Positions 12,481 through 24,794 of a DNA stretch of 64,000 nucleotides are shown in pieces. Within the stretch, counting starts at the first letter, position 1, and each line of letters starts with the position of its first letter. The stretch is from Centropus unirufus (Eukaryota; Chordata; Aves; Cuculiformes; Centropidae): contig VYZI01000202.1 of NCBI GenBank assembly GCA_013397695.1, forward strand, positions 743,559 to 807,558, given 5' to 3'. The notes under the pieces were generated by a model. That model did no database searches. It was not told the origin of the DNA and saw nothing but the letters and a program-made list of their open reading frames with translations. Made by a program: the position numbers and the translations under genes.

Positions 12481-15400
12481 TAAATAAATGAGCATCCCTT
12501 ACACCTCATCAGTGAAATCAAACAGGGGTGAAACCCTGACCCATTTCAAAAGTTGTTACTAGATTTTTTTAGCCATACATTAAAGCAGCATTTCTGCAAG
12601 TTGGGAGAGGGGTATGAACCCGGAATCAAAGGCTATGGAATCCTTTGTATTTGTACAGCCTGTGTCAAAAGTGCTTTATTAGCAGGTCACAAAGTCTCAT
12701 AGGCTGGAATTTCTGCATTAAATTGCATTCAGGCTAAGCTGACAAATCATTAGCCATGCAATCTTGTTTATCCTGCTAGGACTTGGAGTTTGTCCTGTTA
12801 CAAAATCAAAGCAGCAAGGTTGAATGGTTCCAAGTGAAAAGCCTAATGAGTGAATAAGATTCGCTGAGGAGGGACAAGGGGGCGGCAGGGACAATCACTT
12901 AATGTAAACATGTCCAGGAGATAGCATGTGAATAGTCCTGTTGAGGTGTAATCCCCCTGAACAGCCAGAGAATAGCAGCGCTGTTACTAGGGCGTCCTGT
13001 TGTTCATGCTCCAGCTGGGGAGTTTGCTCTAGACACCAAAAACCCCTGAAACAGGCTTACAGTAGTTTTTATGCTCCCACCAATGCATGTGATTAGGAAG
13101 TGCAGGAAAGGTCCCCTGGGAAATTAAGCATGCTCCAAGTTGGGGAGCTCTGCCTGTTTGGGGGCAAGGCACAGAGGACTGGTTTATGAGAAGAAGATAA
13201 ACTCATTACCAAAAGCATCTTAATCAATATATATTCTTCAAAAGACAAAGAGATATCGCATATTTTTTTCACATGACAAGTCACTGGATTTGCTCCACAG
13301 AGCCCAGGTGTGACCGCAGTGCGTAGGTCTTCCTCAAGTCCTGACACTGTAGCTCAGTGCAAGGGCGCCGGCTGTGGCCCTGTCAGAGCTGCTAACACAG
13401 CTCAGAGCAGCCCAGAGTGGAGGGACAACCTAACAAGGTGCCTTGAGAATCTGGAGTTGTTGAGAAAAGGAGAGGGTCCAATGGAAGGTCTTTTACTTCC
13501 TGGTGGTCCCCGTGACAGCCTGGACAAGGACCTGCTGGCTGCACAGGGGCTCATCCAGCTTTCACAGCTGGGTCAAATAGCACAGAGCTTTTGTTCTTCT
13601 AAAACACTGTCTTTTATCACTTACTGTCAAACAATTGCTATTTTTTTCGTGAAATTTTAGGTGATACCAAGACCACTTCTCAGGGTGCACCTCTCCTTAA
13701 TCTTACCACATCCTACACTCCATGTCATTTCTCAAGCACAGGGATCATCTTTGGCTGCCTCTTCATGTGGTCCTGCTACTCACAAGGCCCAGCCTCTGTA
13801 CTTGTGGGGACCTCGTATAGCACAAAATATTGCTCAGATAAATGTCAAACCCCAATAGCCTTCATGTACGGGAGACAGATTTTTCCTCTGCACCAGAAAC
13901 TTTCTATAGTCTGATAGAATTCTCCAGTTTAAAGCGCAGTGTGGTCGCATTTTCTGGGAGCAGCATTAAGATTCTGGCAGCCCATCACCCACCACAGATC
14001 ATAAATGCACCCAATTTGCAAACAATTCATAGGCTGAAATGTATTTTCTGCTATTCAGCCAACTCTTCTGCCTATCAACTGAAGCTGGAAAGCAGATTTG
14101 GATCAGGAAAGAGCAACAAGAAGGAATAAAGGTTGATTTTACCAGGTTGTTTTTTTCACAAAAATAATTTTTCCACTTCCAAGACTACGTTTTATAAGCT
14201 CAGGCTAACTTTGCAGAACCCAGAAAATCACCAAGGCGACGCTAAATGTCAAGACTGGCTAACAGCAAACGAGCCATTGCAGCATTGCGCACGTGAACAG
14301 AACCATCCTACCTCTGCAGTCTGGGAGCAGGGAAAGCCACACGCAGCCTCATGTTGTGTTCATCAGTAATTACACAGAAAGCAACACGCTATGACCTGAA
14401 CAACAAATAACCAAGAATGACACAATGCTGTCCATAGATTACACATAGCAGGCAGGGGGTCAGAAATTGGGTTCAGTTCCAATGTGTAATCAGAAAACCA
14501 TTACATCTCATGTGAAAAGTCAAGATTTTTCTTTCATTACAGTGTAAATTAGCATTGCATGTTCCCAGAATAAGAAGAGCTTTTCGCTTCTTCCAATTCA
14601 GGAGAATCCCTTTTTGTGTTAACATTTATATTGCTGTCTTGAAGTACGTGGAGCTCCGTGTGTGAAAGGCATTGCATTTACATGAGCTCATTTGGGAACT
14701 TACTTTGTGGTATCCTGCAAGTTCGCTATACAAAATACACAAAAAAATACACAGTCTGATTTTGCAGGAAATTGGACTAAACTGACCTTATCTAGAAAAA
14801 CAAAAGGGTAGAAAGTACCCTTTCGATTCTCTTTCCTTGAGTGGTAAATATACTGAGAGTAGACAAATACTATGAGCAACTATTGTCATGCTTTCTTTAT
14901 GGGGTCCCAAGTTTATTATCATCATTTGCATCATATTCATATCATAGCCATCATGTTGTACAAATAGGAATATTCCTCACTGAGGAAGAGGAGATGCATA
15001 TCACCTGTGAGTATCATTGCTAAGAATGGATTAGATTCCTCTTTTCATTTTTCAAACCATTCTGTGTCTTTGAAGGAACCTGTGCAGGGGGAAATCCTTT
15101 GCTAGGGGAATTGTAGTCAGAACCACTTTTAGAGGATGGTCATAACTGATCAGGAATCACTTCTTTCCCATGGTATATTCAGTCCAACGTCTGGCATGGG
15201 AAAAAACAACCTCTGAATAAATATTTCAAAGAAAAGGATGAATTTTTTGCCCAGCAGTTGAAGAAAAAGTACATTCCTCTATCCAGACTCCTCTAGCAGA
15301 TAAAGGTATTGCAGCATTCCTGCCTTCCATGTGAGTCCAGCTATTACAGAGCCAGAACTGGCATACATGCCTATTTACACCCCCTTCACCTCTACTCACC

Positions 15401-16710
15401 AATCCTGCAAGGAGGATCTGCACTAAGGAGCAGGAGCAAGCTATGCATCCACATAAAATCATATTCTAACACCAGCAGAAAAAAATCGACATTATAGGCA
15501 AGCTGTCATTAGGCAAGATGGGAAAGCAAGAGCAACTGCCAGTTCTCTGATGCACTGCAGCATTGGATTGTGTCAGCCAGCCGCCACACTGCTAATGTGG
15601 TTTTGTGCCTATTCCGCTCTGAAAAGAACAAGCAGCACCAAGTGTTGCAGGTAAAGATGCTTTCAAACTACAAATTTCCAAGAGAATCACTCTTCCAGGG
15701 AGTTAAAACATAAAGGCATTGCAAGAATGAGCACGGGGAAATGTAGCATAAAGTCTAGTTAAATAGAGATAGAGGCTATGGATTTACTGCTTCCCTACCC
15801 GCTCCGTGGTTGCAATGGGGACGTGTTCAGGCAGCAGAAAGTGCTGGTGCTTTCACAGAGGTGCAACAGTGGAAAAGGCAGAGGGAAGAGGCACACATGT
15901 GTGTGCAGAGGTCATAAACAGGAGCCCCGCCGGCAGCAGCAATGAGGCATGGAGACAGCAGCCAAAGAAAAGGTTACCACGAAATCCCACAGGGGCGATT
16001 GATGTTGGCACTTTGCTGTAAGAGCGATAACATCACTAGTGCCCAGAGCTGCCAGAGTTACGGGCTCTGACCCAGCCAGGGAAGATCAGCCAACTCCTCT
16101 ATCAGCAGCAGAAGTGCTGCAGCTGCAGCCGGATGAATAAGCAGCGTGGGATGCTTGCAACTCAGAAGCCCCCAGACACGTAGCAATGGCTGAGGTACAG
16201 GGACATAACCCGCTCGCAGGGGTCATTGTTAGACCAAGGCTAATTCAGCCTTGTGGCTTTGCTCAGCCAGACACAAGCATGGAGGTGAAGCAACAAACCA
16301 ACAGCGAGACCCCCCAAGCCAGGCCCCTGGGTGCTGGCTTAGGTCTGAGCACAGCAGGCAGCATCATGCAGGGCTTAACACCACACGTGTACCTCAGCTG
16401 CCAAGTCCCACTGCAAGAGGCTATTCTGGGAGCTGGAACAAAAGAGTATCCTCTCACAACCCAAATAAATACTTCTGCGGTTGTTCATGAAGGTTTTCCC
16501 AGCTGGGGAAAGGTTATGTTGTCTGTGCACCTGCTATGCTTTCCCTAAAATGTGGAAAGAATTTTTTGGGTGTCGCCAGTGAATTCTCTACCTGGCAGAG
16601 CTATTGCATGTGAATAAAATCCTTGAGAACCAGCTGAGCTTTACAGAGCAATCTATGCAGCAATAGCGTTTGTGCAACCTACAGACTAACCTGCTACTTC
16701 ATGCAGTTGT

Positions 16711-16742
16711 TATGGTTAAAGTAAATTTATGGTTAAAGTAGG
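16711..16742. repeat. 17-bp tandem duplication
   Basis: TATGGTTAAAGTAAATT at 16711-16727 is repeated as TATGGTTAAAGTAGG from 16728. The first 13 bases of the two copies are identical. GGTTAAAGT resembles a nuclear-receptor/HNF1-type half site, but with no other support this is only noted. Confidence 0.85.
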
Positions 16743-18574
16743 AGTGCCTTGTCTCTGGGGAAATTCAGGTCTATTTGGTAAAGACAAGCAAGTAAAGGTT
16801 CTGAGAGCGTAACACAGCACGTTTCAGTGTGTATTGCAATGGCTTTGGCTCGGGTCTGTGCTGAGTGTGTGTTTCTGGGAACTAGGCATCCCAGCCAGAA
16901 AACCCACCTCTTTCTCGCATTTCTAAGAATTCCAGATCCATTGGCAGCTCACCTCTGGCCTGGGAACAGCCAGCTGGGAGGGGAAATGTACCAGACTCTT
17001 TTCTGCCCATGTCCCTCTTCAGAGGCCTTTGGGGTTTCATTTTTCAGATTCTTACTCTACTCTGAGCTGAGACACATAAACATTATGCACTAAAAATGTG
17101 GCTTCTTGAAAGACAGGTCTGTGTGGCAGAGTTAATGCTGTGGTTGTTATGAGGAATAAAGTATTGATTTGTCTATGTTTTTTAAATGACTTGGAACCAT
17201 GATATGATTCTGCCTTAAAGCAAAAATCCAGCCTGCATTTCATCATTATAGAAGGAGGGGGAGAGAGAGAGATTCCTGCAGAGATTATTGTATTTGTGAG
17301 ACTGGGTTTTTTTCCTCTCTGCACATGAACAGCCCATGTGAGACTAAGTACTTTCCATGTGACTAGCTCATTCCCATGCTTGCTGTGTAACAGGGCATTT
17401 AAAGCATCAACAGGCAAGGTCAGAGCCTGTTTGTTGATGCTAATGTGAGAACAAACACTGCACAAAAAATTAGGATCATCAAAGCACGTGTATGTTGCCC
17501 CCCAAGACTGTTCCCTTCTGGGGAACAGCCTGGGTTTGCAGGGACCCTCTTCACCCTGACCCTCCATGCTCTCTAGAATCTGAGATAGAAGGGAGCCTCA
17601 CTGGAGCTGGATGCGAAGAAGAAAGGAGCCAAGCCAGGTGCTGACATGGTGTGCAGAGGCCCTGGATCGATCACACAGCTGCTGAGCTGATGGAGGGGTA
17701 TCAGCCCCGGGAGAGCTTCCTGCCTCCCTGAACAGCTCTTATCTGTCCTGCTCTGATAACACAGCTTGGTATCTGCAGGAAGCAGGGAGCTTCTTAAGCT
17801 GCCACCTTAGTATTTAATGGTGTGATTATTTAGATTTGTACAATTTGTACTGTTGGGCCTGCCTTTCTCCACCCCACTCTGTACTTGGGGCAGAAGATCT
17901 GACCAGGCAGGAGCTGAGCCATACCCCTCAGATAAAAGCAGGACATTGCTTGGTTAATGTCCTGTCTCAAAGTGAGATCAGAACATGCCTTCATTTGGCT
18001 GGGTCTTTATTAAGCATCCTGTGTTCATTATCGGGGTTGAAAAGAGTGGAGGGATCAGTTTAGCGTACGTATTTCAGCAGTATGAAACTTCTGAGGAAAC
18101 ATTACATTTTTAACCGGGACTACAGACATTTCAGTAGGAAATACCTGACACGAAAGCAGCCCCCCCCACAGCCTGAGGTGTATCTTTCAGCAGTTCATAT
18201 AGCTCCTTGCCTCAGATAGGAAAGAGATGTCTCAAAGCCCCTTCCACATCTGTACGATGTGCTGCTTCACAGCTGCAAGAAAGCCAAGTGAATCCAGCCT
18301 TGATTTCCAACCTCTCTGTGCCCCGTTGGCAAGATCTGCTGTGAACTACACTGAGGTGGGTGAGCTGTGTAGCTTTAAGTGCTGATGAGAGATAGATCTG
18401 AAGGATAAAGTTCCATTTCCCCATGGAGCCAGTGGAGTGAGGACAGAGTCCAGCCTGTACAGCTTCACTGCCCTCTGAAGCCTGAAGGAGAGGGAGATGC
18501 TGCCTCAGGCACCCACCCAGTTCTTGGCTTTATGTCTGACTTATCCACATTACTGCTGCAAAACCATTAACCAC

Positions 18575-18588
18575 TTTTTTTTTTTTTT
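18575..18588. repeat. T14 homopolymer
   Basis: Fourteen consecutive T residues, followed within 30 bp by another T-rich run (TTTTTAATCTTTTTTTTAACC). No SINE or LINE body adjoins either side that I can recognise, so it need not be a retrotransposon tail. Confidence 0.8.
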
Positions 18589-19289
18589 AATGACTGCTGG
18601 AACATCTTTTTAATCTTTTTTTTAACCTTTGAACTGTACAGAAAGTGACAGCACAGTAACTATTCACAGCTCTTCTGGATGTTTATCACTGACACGGCAG
18701 AGACATGACTCCGAGCTGCTGCAACTTCAGCAGCCCTGGGGAGAAGTCCTGACATCTCCAGTTCTGGAGGACAAATGTGTGAATGGGCAGAACGCAGGGA
18801 GAGATGAACATTTATTGATCCACTGCTGGAAGTATAAAGGGGTTTTACTGTCAGTGAGGGGCTGATTGTGCTGATCAAAACAAAGTTAGATGAAGAGGAA
18901 CTGATCAAATATCCCCTAGCAAGAAGTGATGAAGGTGTTCAAAGCTCATATAACATAGACCCTGGTCTGTAGCATTGCTAATGTTTGATTAATCACTGGT
19001 GTAATCTTGTAATTAACACTAATGAGATGTAGCACAGAAATCCTTGAAAACTGTTCCAATCAAATTTCAGCTGCTCTCTGATCCATGATTTACACTCAAG
19101 CAAATCACTTTTCTCACCAGGTCCTGGTGGTGCACAGTCACTCCTCGATGTTCTCACACTGTCATTCAGCAGGAGCTGGATTATGCTGCAAAGTATAAAC
19201 CTTGCTATTGACATTCTACTGTCTTGGAATGGACAGTTATCCAGGCTTCAGAGTTACCAAGCCACGAGGGTCAGGTGCCAAATACTTAC

Positions 19290-19430
19290 CAATTGATCAT
19301 TGGGCTAAAGGTCAGGAATTCATTTTCTCCTGACTTTAGAGATCTGTAACCAGTTTCTCTGTCTCAGTGCGTCTGAAAACCAGGGAATAGCGATCTGGCT
19401 CCCATTAACCTCTTGTGCATTTGACTCTCC
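19290..19430 (+). repeat. Possible MIR-like relic
   Basis: GGTCAGGAATTCATTTTCTCCTGACTTTAGAGATCTGTAACCAGTTTCTCTGTCTCAGTGCGTCTGAAAACCAGGGAATAGCGAT has the order of a MIR middle region ('ggtcaggaga', 'ctgtgtaacc', 'agtttctctgtgcctcagtt', 'catctgtaaaacagggataat'). The similarity is diffuse. Confidence 0.3.
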
Positions 19431-19434
19431 GTAA

Positions 19435-22400
19435 TTCCTACAAAAACACGTTAAACCTGAATGAATCTCTACATCCTAAAATGGCACTGACCAGCCTCAC
19501 TGCCGTGTCTTTTGCTTTTGTTCTGCCACCAAAGTAGCTGGACAGAAAAACCATGGGCTTAGTTTATTTGCAGCATGTTTTCTGCTCTTTACAAGCATGC
19601 TGACAGTGATTTGTATCTTTTAGCTTGGGGATAAAAACAGAAACCACCAAGGGGTTAAAATGCAGGACAGAGAAGGAACTGGATGTGAAGTCAAGAAATG
19701 CTAACTCTGTCACCCTTGAACACAGTGGCTGCAGTGAGGGAAAGGTGAAGTTACTTGGCAAGCAAAGAGCAAAATGAATGGCAGTTGAAAGGCAGCCTTT
19801 TGATAGGCACTAATTACTAAACTGTAATTAGCACAAGGATGCAATGATCTGTTCAAATCCCAGCTAAGCAAACAGGTAGAGGTTAAAGACAAAAGTAACT
19901 GCGGAGTTGCCAGCCTTGTGGCTGTAGATGCTGAAGAGGCACAACACAGCCAGGTACTGAATCCCTGTCTCTTAGGGCGCGACATTTTCACCTGCAAAAC
20001 TCCGGGCAGGTTAGTTTTGGAGAACCGTGGTGATACCCCGTTGTGCCCAAGTCAGAGCTGAATTCACCACATGCTTCCTGGTGAGATCAGAGAGTCCAGG
20101 GTGAGGCTGGGGTGAGCAGCCAGTGGGCACCTGGAGGTGTGGGGCAGGGTTGGGTGCAGAGCCGCAGGCTGGCCAGGCTAAAGCGCTGTCAGCCCAGAGG
20201 CCGTGGCTGGTCACTGAGATTAAATTGGACCTGGAATTTAATGGGCATTGGAGGCATGGATAGCACACAGGGCAGGGGTATGGTTGGGGTGAGGGGACCA
20301 AGGGTTCCTTGAGATGCTCAGCCCAGAGACTATTGCAGCAAGAAAACAACACCTAAAGCAGAGGAGCCACTAAAATCAGGAAAACAAGGTTTAAAAGCAT
20401 TTCCTCCAGTTTAATGGCAGTTTCAAGGATGTTTATCAGCCATTAGTGAGAGATTTTAAAAAAATGGCTCTGATAGTAGCAAACCAAGGTTAAAAATACT
20501 GTGCTATTGAAAAGAGGCACTTTCCCTCTCCTCCAAAGCCATTCTAAAAACTAACCAAGGGCTGAGAGAGACCTGAAAACTTTTCTCTTTGCCTTGAGGG
20601 CATAGTCAACTTGTCACTGAATCTAAAAATACTCTTCAGAGTATTGATTAACCCATCTGAAGGAAGTAACAATGAATTAGAGAGAAGAAAATGAAACAAA
20701 GCAAATTTTTAAAGAGTATTTGACAGCAAGATCTGGGTTAGGAGTAGCAGAATACCTTTTATTACCAGTAACTGACTGTTGCTTTGTAAAGATACTGTAT
20801 TTTTATTCATTCTCAGTGAGCAGCACTATACCTATAGAAGTCCACTCAGCATGGTAGGAAGACCTTTCGCCTAGGATGGTAATTCATCTATTCAGTGATT
20901 TGCTCCTGACTAATTTTTCACTCATGTCCTTTTTCTTTTTTTTTTCTTAGTACAGAATGATTCTCCAGGATATAGTTTGTGGTTTTCAAGTTTACTTAAT
21001 AATCTCCTGATTATTTGTGTAGATTTAAGCATATAAAATCTGTAAGGATTATTGCCAAGAAAAATGAGACTCCCTCCCTTTTCCTCCCCACTGAGGGAGC
21101 AGATCCCAGACACACACACAAAGCCCCCAAAAATAAAACAAAAAAAAGTACAATAAAATCCTATTGTGCACCCAAATCCCAAAACTGTGATAATGCTTAA
21201 AAATAGAATAATTACAATCTTCTTTCTACAAGATTTTATAGGAGATCGTTAATTGATTCTATTTAAATTTGAGAGTTAGCAAAGGTCAAACTACTACTCT
21301 TAATATCACAGTTTCATTGGAGATCAAAGCAAGTATATGACTGTATGGACATGCAAAAGTGCAGCGTCAAGTGTGGGTTTCTTGACAAACATTCTTCTGT
21401 TACCAGGAGGAATCCAATTACAATAGGCAGATACCTATAATCACATCAGCTTCGTGATAACTCTTCCTCCTGTGTCTTAGTATCTCGCAATAAACCAACA
21501 ACCAGAGTGTGTAAACACCACATGATGGCTGATCTCTGTTATTATGACCTTTCTCATGGTGAGTAATCTCATCTGCCCTCACAAGTGAAGATAATTGCTA
21601 GATTAGATTAGTGCTCACATATTATATCCCATATCTCATGGATGTTTTTTCCAGTCCTATGGGTACACTAAGACTGACTGGGGAAAGGTCTAGCCAAGAT
21701 CTACAGGGAGGGAAAGGAAAGGGATGGATGGTTCCAAGAGCAGCAGTAAAGGGTAAATGAGGTCATCAGTGAGATGAAGGTTTAACTCATTATCTTAAGA
21801 CATCTTCACATGCTTTACTGAGCCAGGCGACTGCAACTGGAGCCGTTTGACCGAAAGGTCAAAAGCAAAATGCAGAGTTTGGAGAAAGAAAAAGTTCATA
21901 AAGAGGAAACAATTCTGTGAAAAGTCTAAAAAGAAGACCAAAAAAATCTCATTGCCAGAAGAAGGTCATGGCATGAGGAAAACAGCACAGTACCTGGAGC
22001 TCTTCCAAATCCAGCCAGGATCAGCAATGACCAAAACAGCCTTCAGAAAGCTGCCTCTCTGCCTCTGCAGAGACACGGAGCAAAGAGAGCCCAGCCAGGG
22101 TAAAATTCCTATCATGGAGGCTTCTTCAAAGCCAAACTTCACTTCTTTAGAGACATACCAAGTGGCCACCAGACAGCGACCACTTTTGGCTACTGCCACA
22201 GCAGGTTGGGCTCACCAGGTATGTTTACAATAGAGAACAAATGTTTTCACCGCAAGTCCAAGCCTGCCTTCAAACCTAAATTCAGTCTATCCAGAAAGTC
22301 AGGATGCAATCTCTGCTTAAGCAAATGTTTCTACAATTGTATGAGGAAAAGTGCCATCCACTAGGGTGAATCCCTACCAGCATGGGGAGATATTCCCCAT

Positions 22401-22955
22401 ATGCTCACACCCACTCCATCACCACCAACCCTTGCCCTGGTGACACATGGCCAACAAGGCAAATAGAACAGCTGTGGAATCCTTCCTAAGAAGGACATGT
22501 ATTTCCTCTTTGCCTGACTGATACGGTACTTAAAGCTTGCTCAGGTATTGGGACATAAGCAAAGTAAAATAGATCGTTTCTCCAGTTTGTCTTTTCATTT
22601 AGAAATCGGTCATCATTTCATTCTGATGGCAAAACTGCTAGATGTAAAGGAGACACAGCAAATTCCTAAATGCAGCCTCTCTGAAGAGAATACATTTGTG
22701 TTGTCATGAAGAGAGTGGTCTAGCAGATGAAATGTTTACTGTGGAGGGATTCATGCTAGGTCTCTGCTAACAGGATCCACTGCAAGCATCCTTTACAGCA
22801 GGAAGGCAACAAAACACCTTGTTTTGACAATGAATGGTAATTATTTAATACAAATTGTGCAATTCTTTCTTATCTCTTTTTAGGAATCAATCCTCAGATC
22901 ACAATAGTACCAGCACCAAACAAATAGACCCTCACAGACTTCTAGAGACCATTCG
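19435..22955. other. Noncoding, no gene seen
   Basis: A strong acceptor-like TCTTTTTTTTTTCTTAG ends at 20950 but is followed by stops in every frame within a short distance. The lysine-rich frame at 21847-22233 owes its composition to an A-rich stretch and is not convincing. There is no transposon body. Confidence 0.66.
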
Positions 22956-22959
22956 TATC

Positions 22960-23115
22960 TTCATTTTACATTGAAAGAAATTGAGGCACCCAGGCTTGAG
23001 CTGATGCTAATCAGTGGTGAAAAGATCTTTGGATCTCAGTGCAGCCAACGTTTACCCTTAGGAGTTTTAAATGACCTTCCCAAAGTCCAAACAGGGAGAA
23101 CCTGTGACCAGTAGG
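22960..23115 (+). repeat. Possible MIR-like relic
   Basis: CTTCATTTTACATTGAAAGAAATTGAGGCAC resembles the MIR block 'ccccattttacagatgaggaaactgaggcac'. About 80 bp later, TTAAATGACCTTCCCAAAGTCCAAACAGGGAGAACC resembles 'ttaagtgacttgcccaaggtcacacaggaagt'. The gap between the blocks is too long, which implies an insertion or a chance second match. It is therefore a weak call. Confidence 0.4.
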
Positions 23116-23119
23116 AAGC

Positions 23120-24575
23120 TGTAGCTACAAGACGAGCAGTGTCACATCAGATCATCCCTGCCCTCCATCTGAGGGTATCAGCTGTCTCCAAAGCAGAAGT
23201 TGAAAATACAAAGACATGTAATCCAAAACACAAACCCACAAGCTTGACAGGGAAAATGTTTCCCTCTGCTTATTCAGTTTCTTTTTTTCATGAGCACTGG
23301 GAGAATCCTGCTAAGCAGTTTGACAATTATTACAGGAAAAATAATAACCCCCCACACCCTTGCCTTCAGCGTTCACGCGACACGCTGAGACGTCTCTCAA
23401 GCTTTCACCTCACCCTCTCTGACTGCACTGTCCTGGTTTCATGGCACATGCGGGCCAGGAGGGGCAGTTTCCCAGGGCCCTGCACCACGGCTCTGCTTTG
23501 CTTTCTGAAAGGCTGCTTCAGGAGAGCAAATCCTGAACTTCTGCTGCCAGTTTAACAGAATTTGTGAAGTCTTTAAACAGGCAGAGTTAAAAAGTTATTT
23601 GGCAATACCCGCAGATACCTGAATTTCTGTGTAGCAAACAATAAGAGATGTGGATTTGTTTTAAAATGCTGATGTCTGTCTCGCCTTATAGAACTTGATG
23701 GCAAATTCAATAAATATAGGTATTACACAGCGCCCGGAGAGGTTGTTCACTGTCTGCAGGTGGGTCCGTGTTTTGCTGTAAAGCAAAAGGAATGTGTTTA
23801 GAAAAACAGGGGTAGCCAGCCTTTTGGGTTTTAGTTTGTTTTGGTTTTTTAAGATGAAGGGAAAAATACACCTGGCAAAGACATAAACCTGAGTAATAAA
23901 TAAATGAACTCACAGAAGGAAGGAAGTATTTGTTTAGCTCTCTTTCTCTTTATGCTACACCTGTCTGCCAAAGCCAGTGCAAATTTTCTAACAATCTTAC
24001 CAGGCTATTTGCATTTAAATCGCTTTTTCTGGCATTATGCAAATCTCTTAGTAAAGCTATAAAGTTTTCTTTTTCTCTTGGGATGTGCACTTGGTGGCTT
24101 GCTCTCGGTCCTCCCTTGTTCTCCTCCCTCTGCTCCACTGGGCTATGTTAGCACCACATGAAACTATTTATGAAACCCCAGGTCTCACAGGTTTTGTTTG
24201 GAGCCGGGTCAAAGATGATGGTATGTAGATCTCTTAGATCTTCATAACAAAATTCCATTACAGATGGGTTGAAAAGAGAACATACACTTACATCTAATGT
24301 TATCAAAAATTCAGAGTTGTCCTCATCAGAATGTATTTCCAAAGCGAGGCTTCAGTGGTAGTTTCACTACTGTCTATTTAAGGATTCTCCTGCATTCAAC
24401 TGCACCAGAAGACTACTCTACAAGTTGAGGAACTGTGTGGATAATTTTTTAAAGTAGGAACTTGCTTTTTTCCTGTCTGCAAATTTCAGACAGCTGGAAA
24501 TGGAGTGTCAGGTTTGCAGCTCTAGCTCCAAACCCAGAACTCTGTCCAGACTCATGGAGAACACCTACATTTGAG
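23120..24575. other. Noncoding with octamer pair
   Basis: Apart from the inverted octamer pair at 24007-24044, nothing can be assigned. The 138-codon plus frame at 23139-23555 lacks any domain. A pyrimidine-rich acceptor-like TTTTTTCCTGTCTGCAAATTTCAG occurs around 24465-24490, immediately upstream of the CR1 insertion. Confidence 0.65.
24007..24044. promoter_or_regulatory. Inverted pair of POU octamer motifs
   Basis: ATTTGCAT at 24007-24014 and its exact reverse complement ATGCAAAT at 24037-24044 lie 22 bp apart. Both are perfect octamer motifs, the classical binding site of OCT/POU homeodomain factors. A TATA-like CTATAAAG follows at about 24057. The surrounding 150 bp is AT- and pyrimidine-rich with no gene visible. 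Binding is inferred from the motif only. Single octamers are frequent by chance, but a perfect inverted pair at this spacing is less so. Confidence 0.3.
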
Positions 24576-24579
24576 CAGA

Positions 24580-24790
24580 TCATAGAATGGCTTAGGTTGG
24601 AAGGGACCTTAAAGATCATCTAGTTGCAATACCCCTGCCACGGGCAGGGACACCTCCTGCTAGATCAGGCTGCTCAAGGCCCCATCCAACCTGGCCTTGA
24701 ACACCTCCGGGGAGGGGGCATCATCCACAGCTTCCCTGGGTGACCTGTGCCAGTGTCTCCGCACCCTTATTGTGAAGAGTTTTTTCACAA
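24580..24790 (-). mobile_element. CR1 LINE 3' fragment
   Basis: Read on the plus strand, this begins with TCATAGAATGG followed by TTGGAAGGGACCT, then AAGATCATCTAGTT, a CCTGCCACGGGCAGGGACACC block and a CATCCAACCTGGCCTTGAACACCT block. These are the reverse complement of the 3' end of avian CR1 non-LTR retrotransposons. The element is therefore inserted in minus orientation. It is heavily 5'-truncated, as most CR1 copies are, so only the terminal part of ORF2 and the 3' UTR region remain and nothing can be translated. One copy of the CR1 terminal repeat unit is visible at 24580. The far end fades near GTGAAGAGTTTTTTC at about 24790. The match is close enough to place it in a fairly young CR1 subfamily, but I cannot name the subfamily without alignment. 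Confidence 0.93.
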
Positions 24791-24794
24791 TTCT

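Larger units (their letters stand above)
12490..19285. other. Noncoding, no gene seen
   Basis: Nothing is recognisable apart from a 17-bp duplication at 16.7 kb and a T14 tract. The 171-codon minus frame at 17052-17567 and the 120-codon plus frame at 16186-16548 contain no motif I know. AT-rich blocks at 12700-12860 and 14500-14760 are nonrepetitive and might repay a conservation check. Confidence 0.68.

Noticed and set aside
17052..17567. 171-codon minus frame
   Set aside because: The composition is typical of noncoding DNA. A GAGA-type simple sequence falls inside it and there are no splice or start signals.
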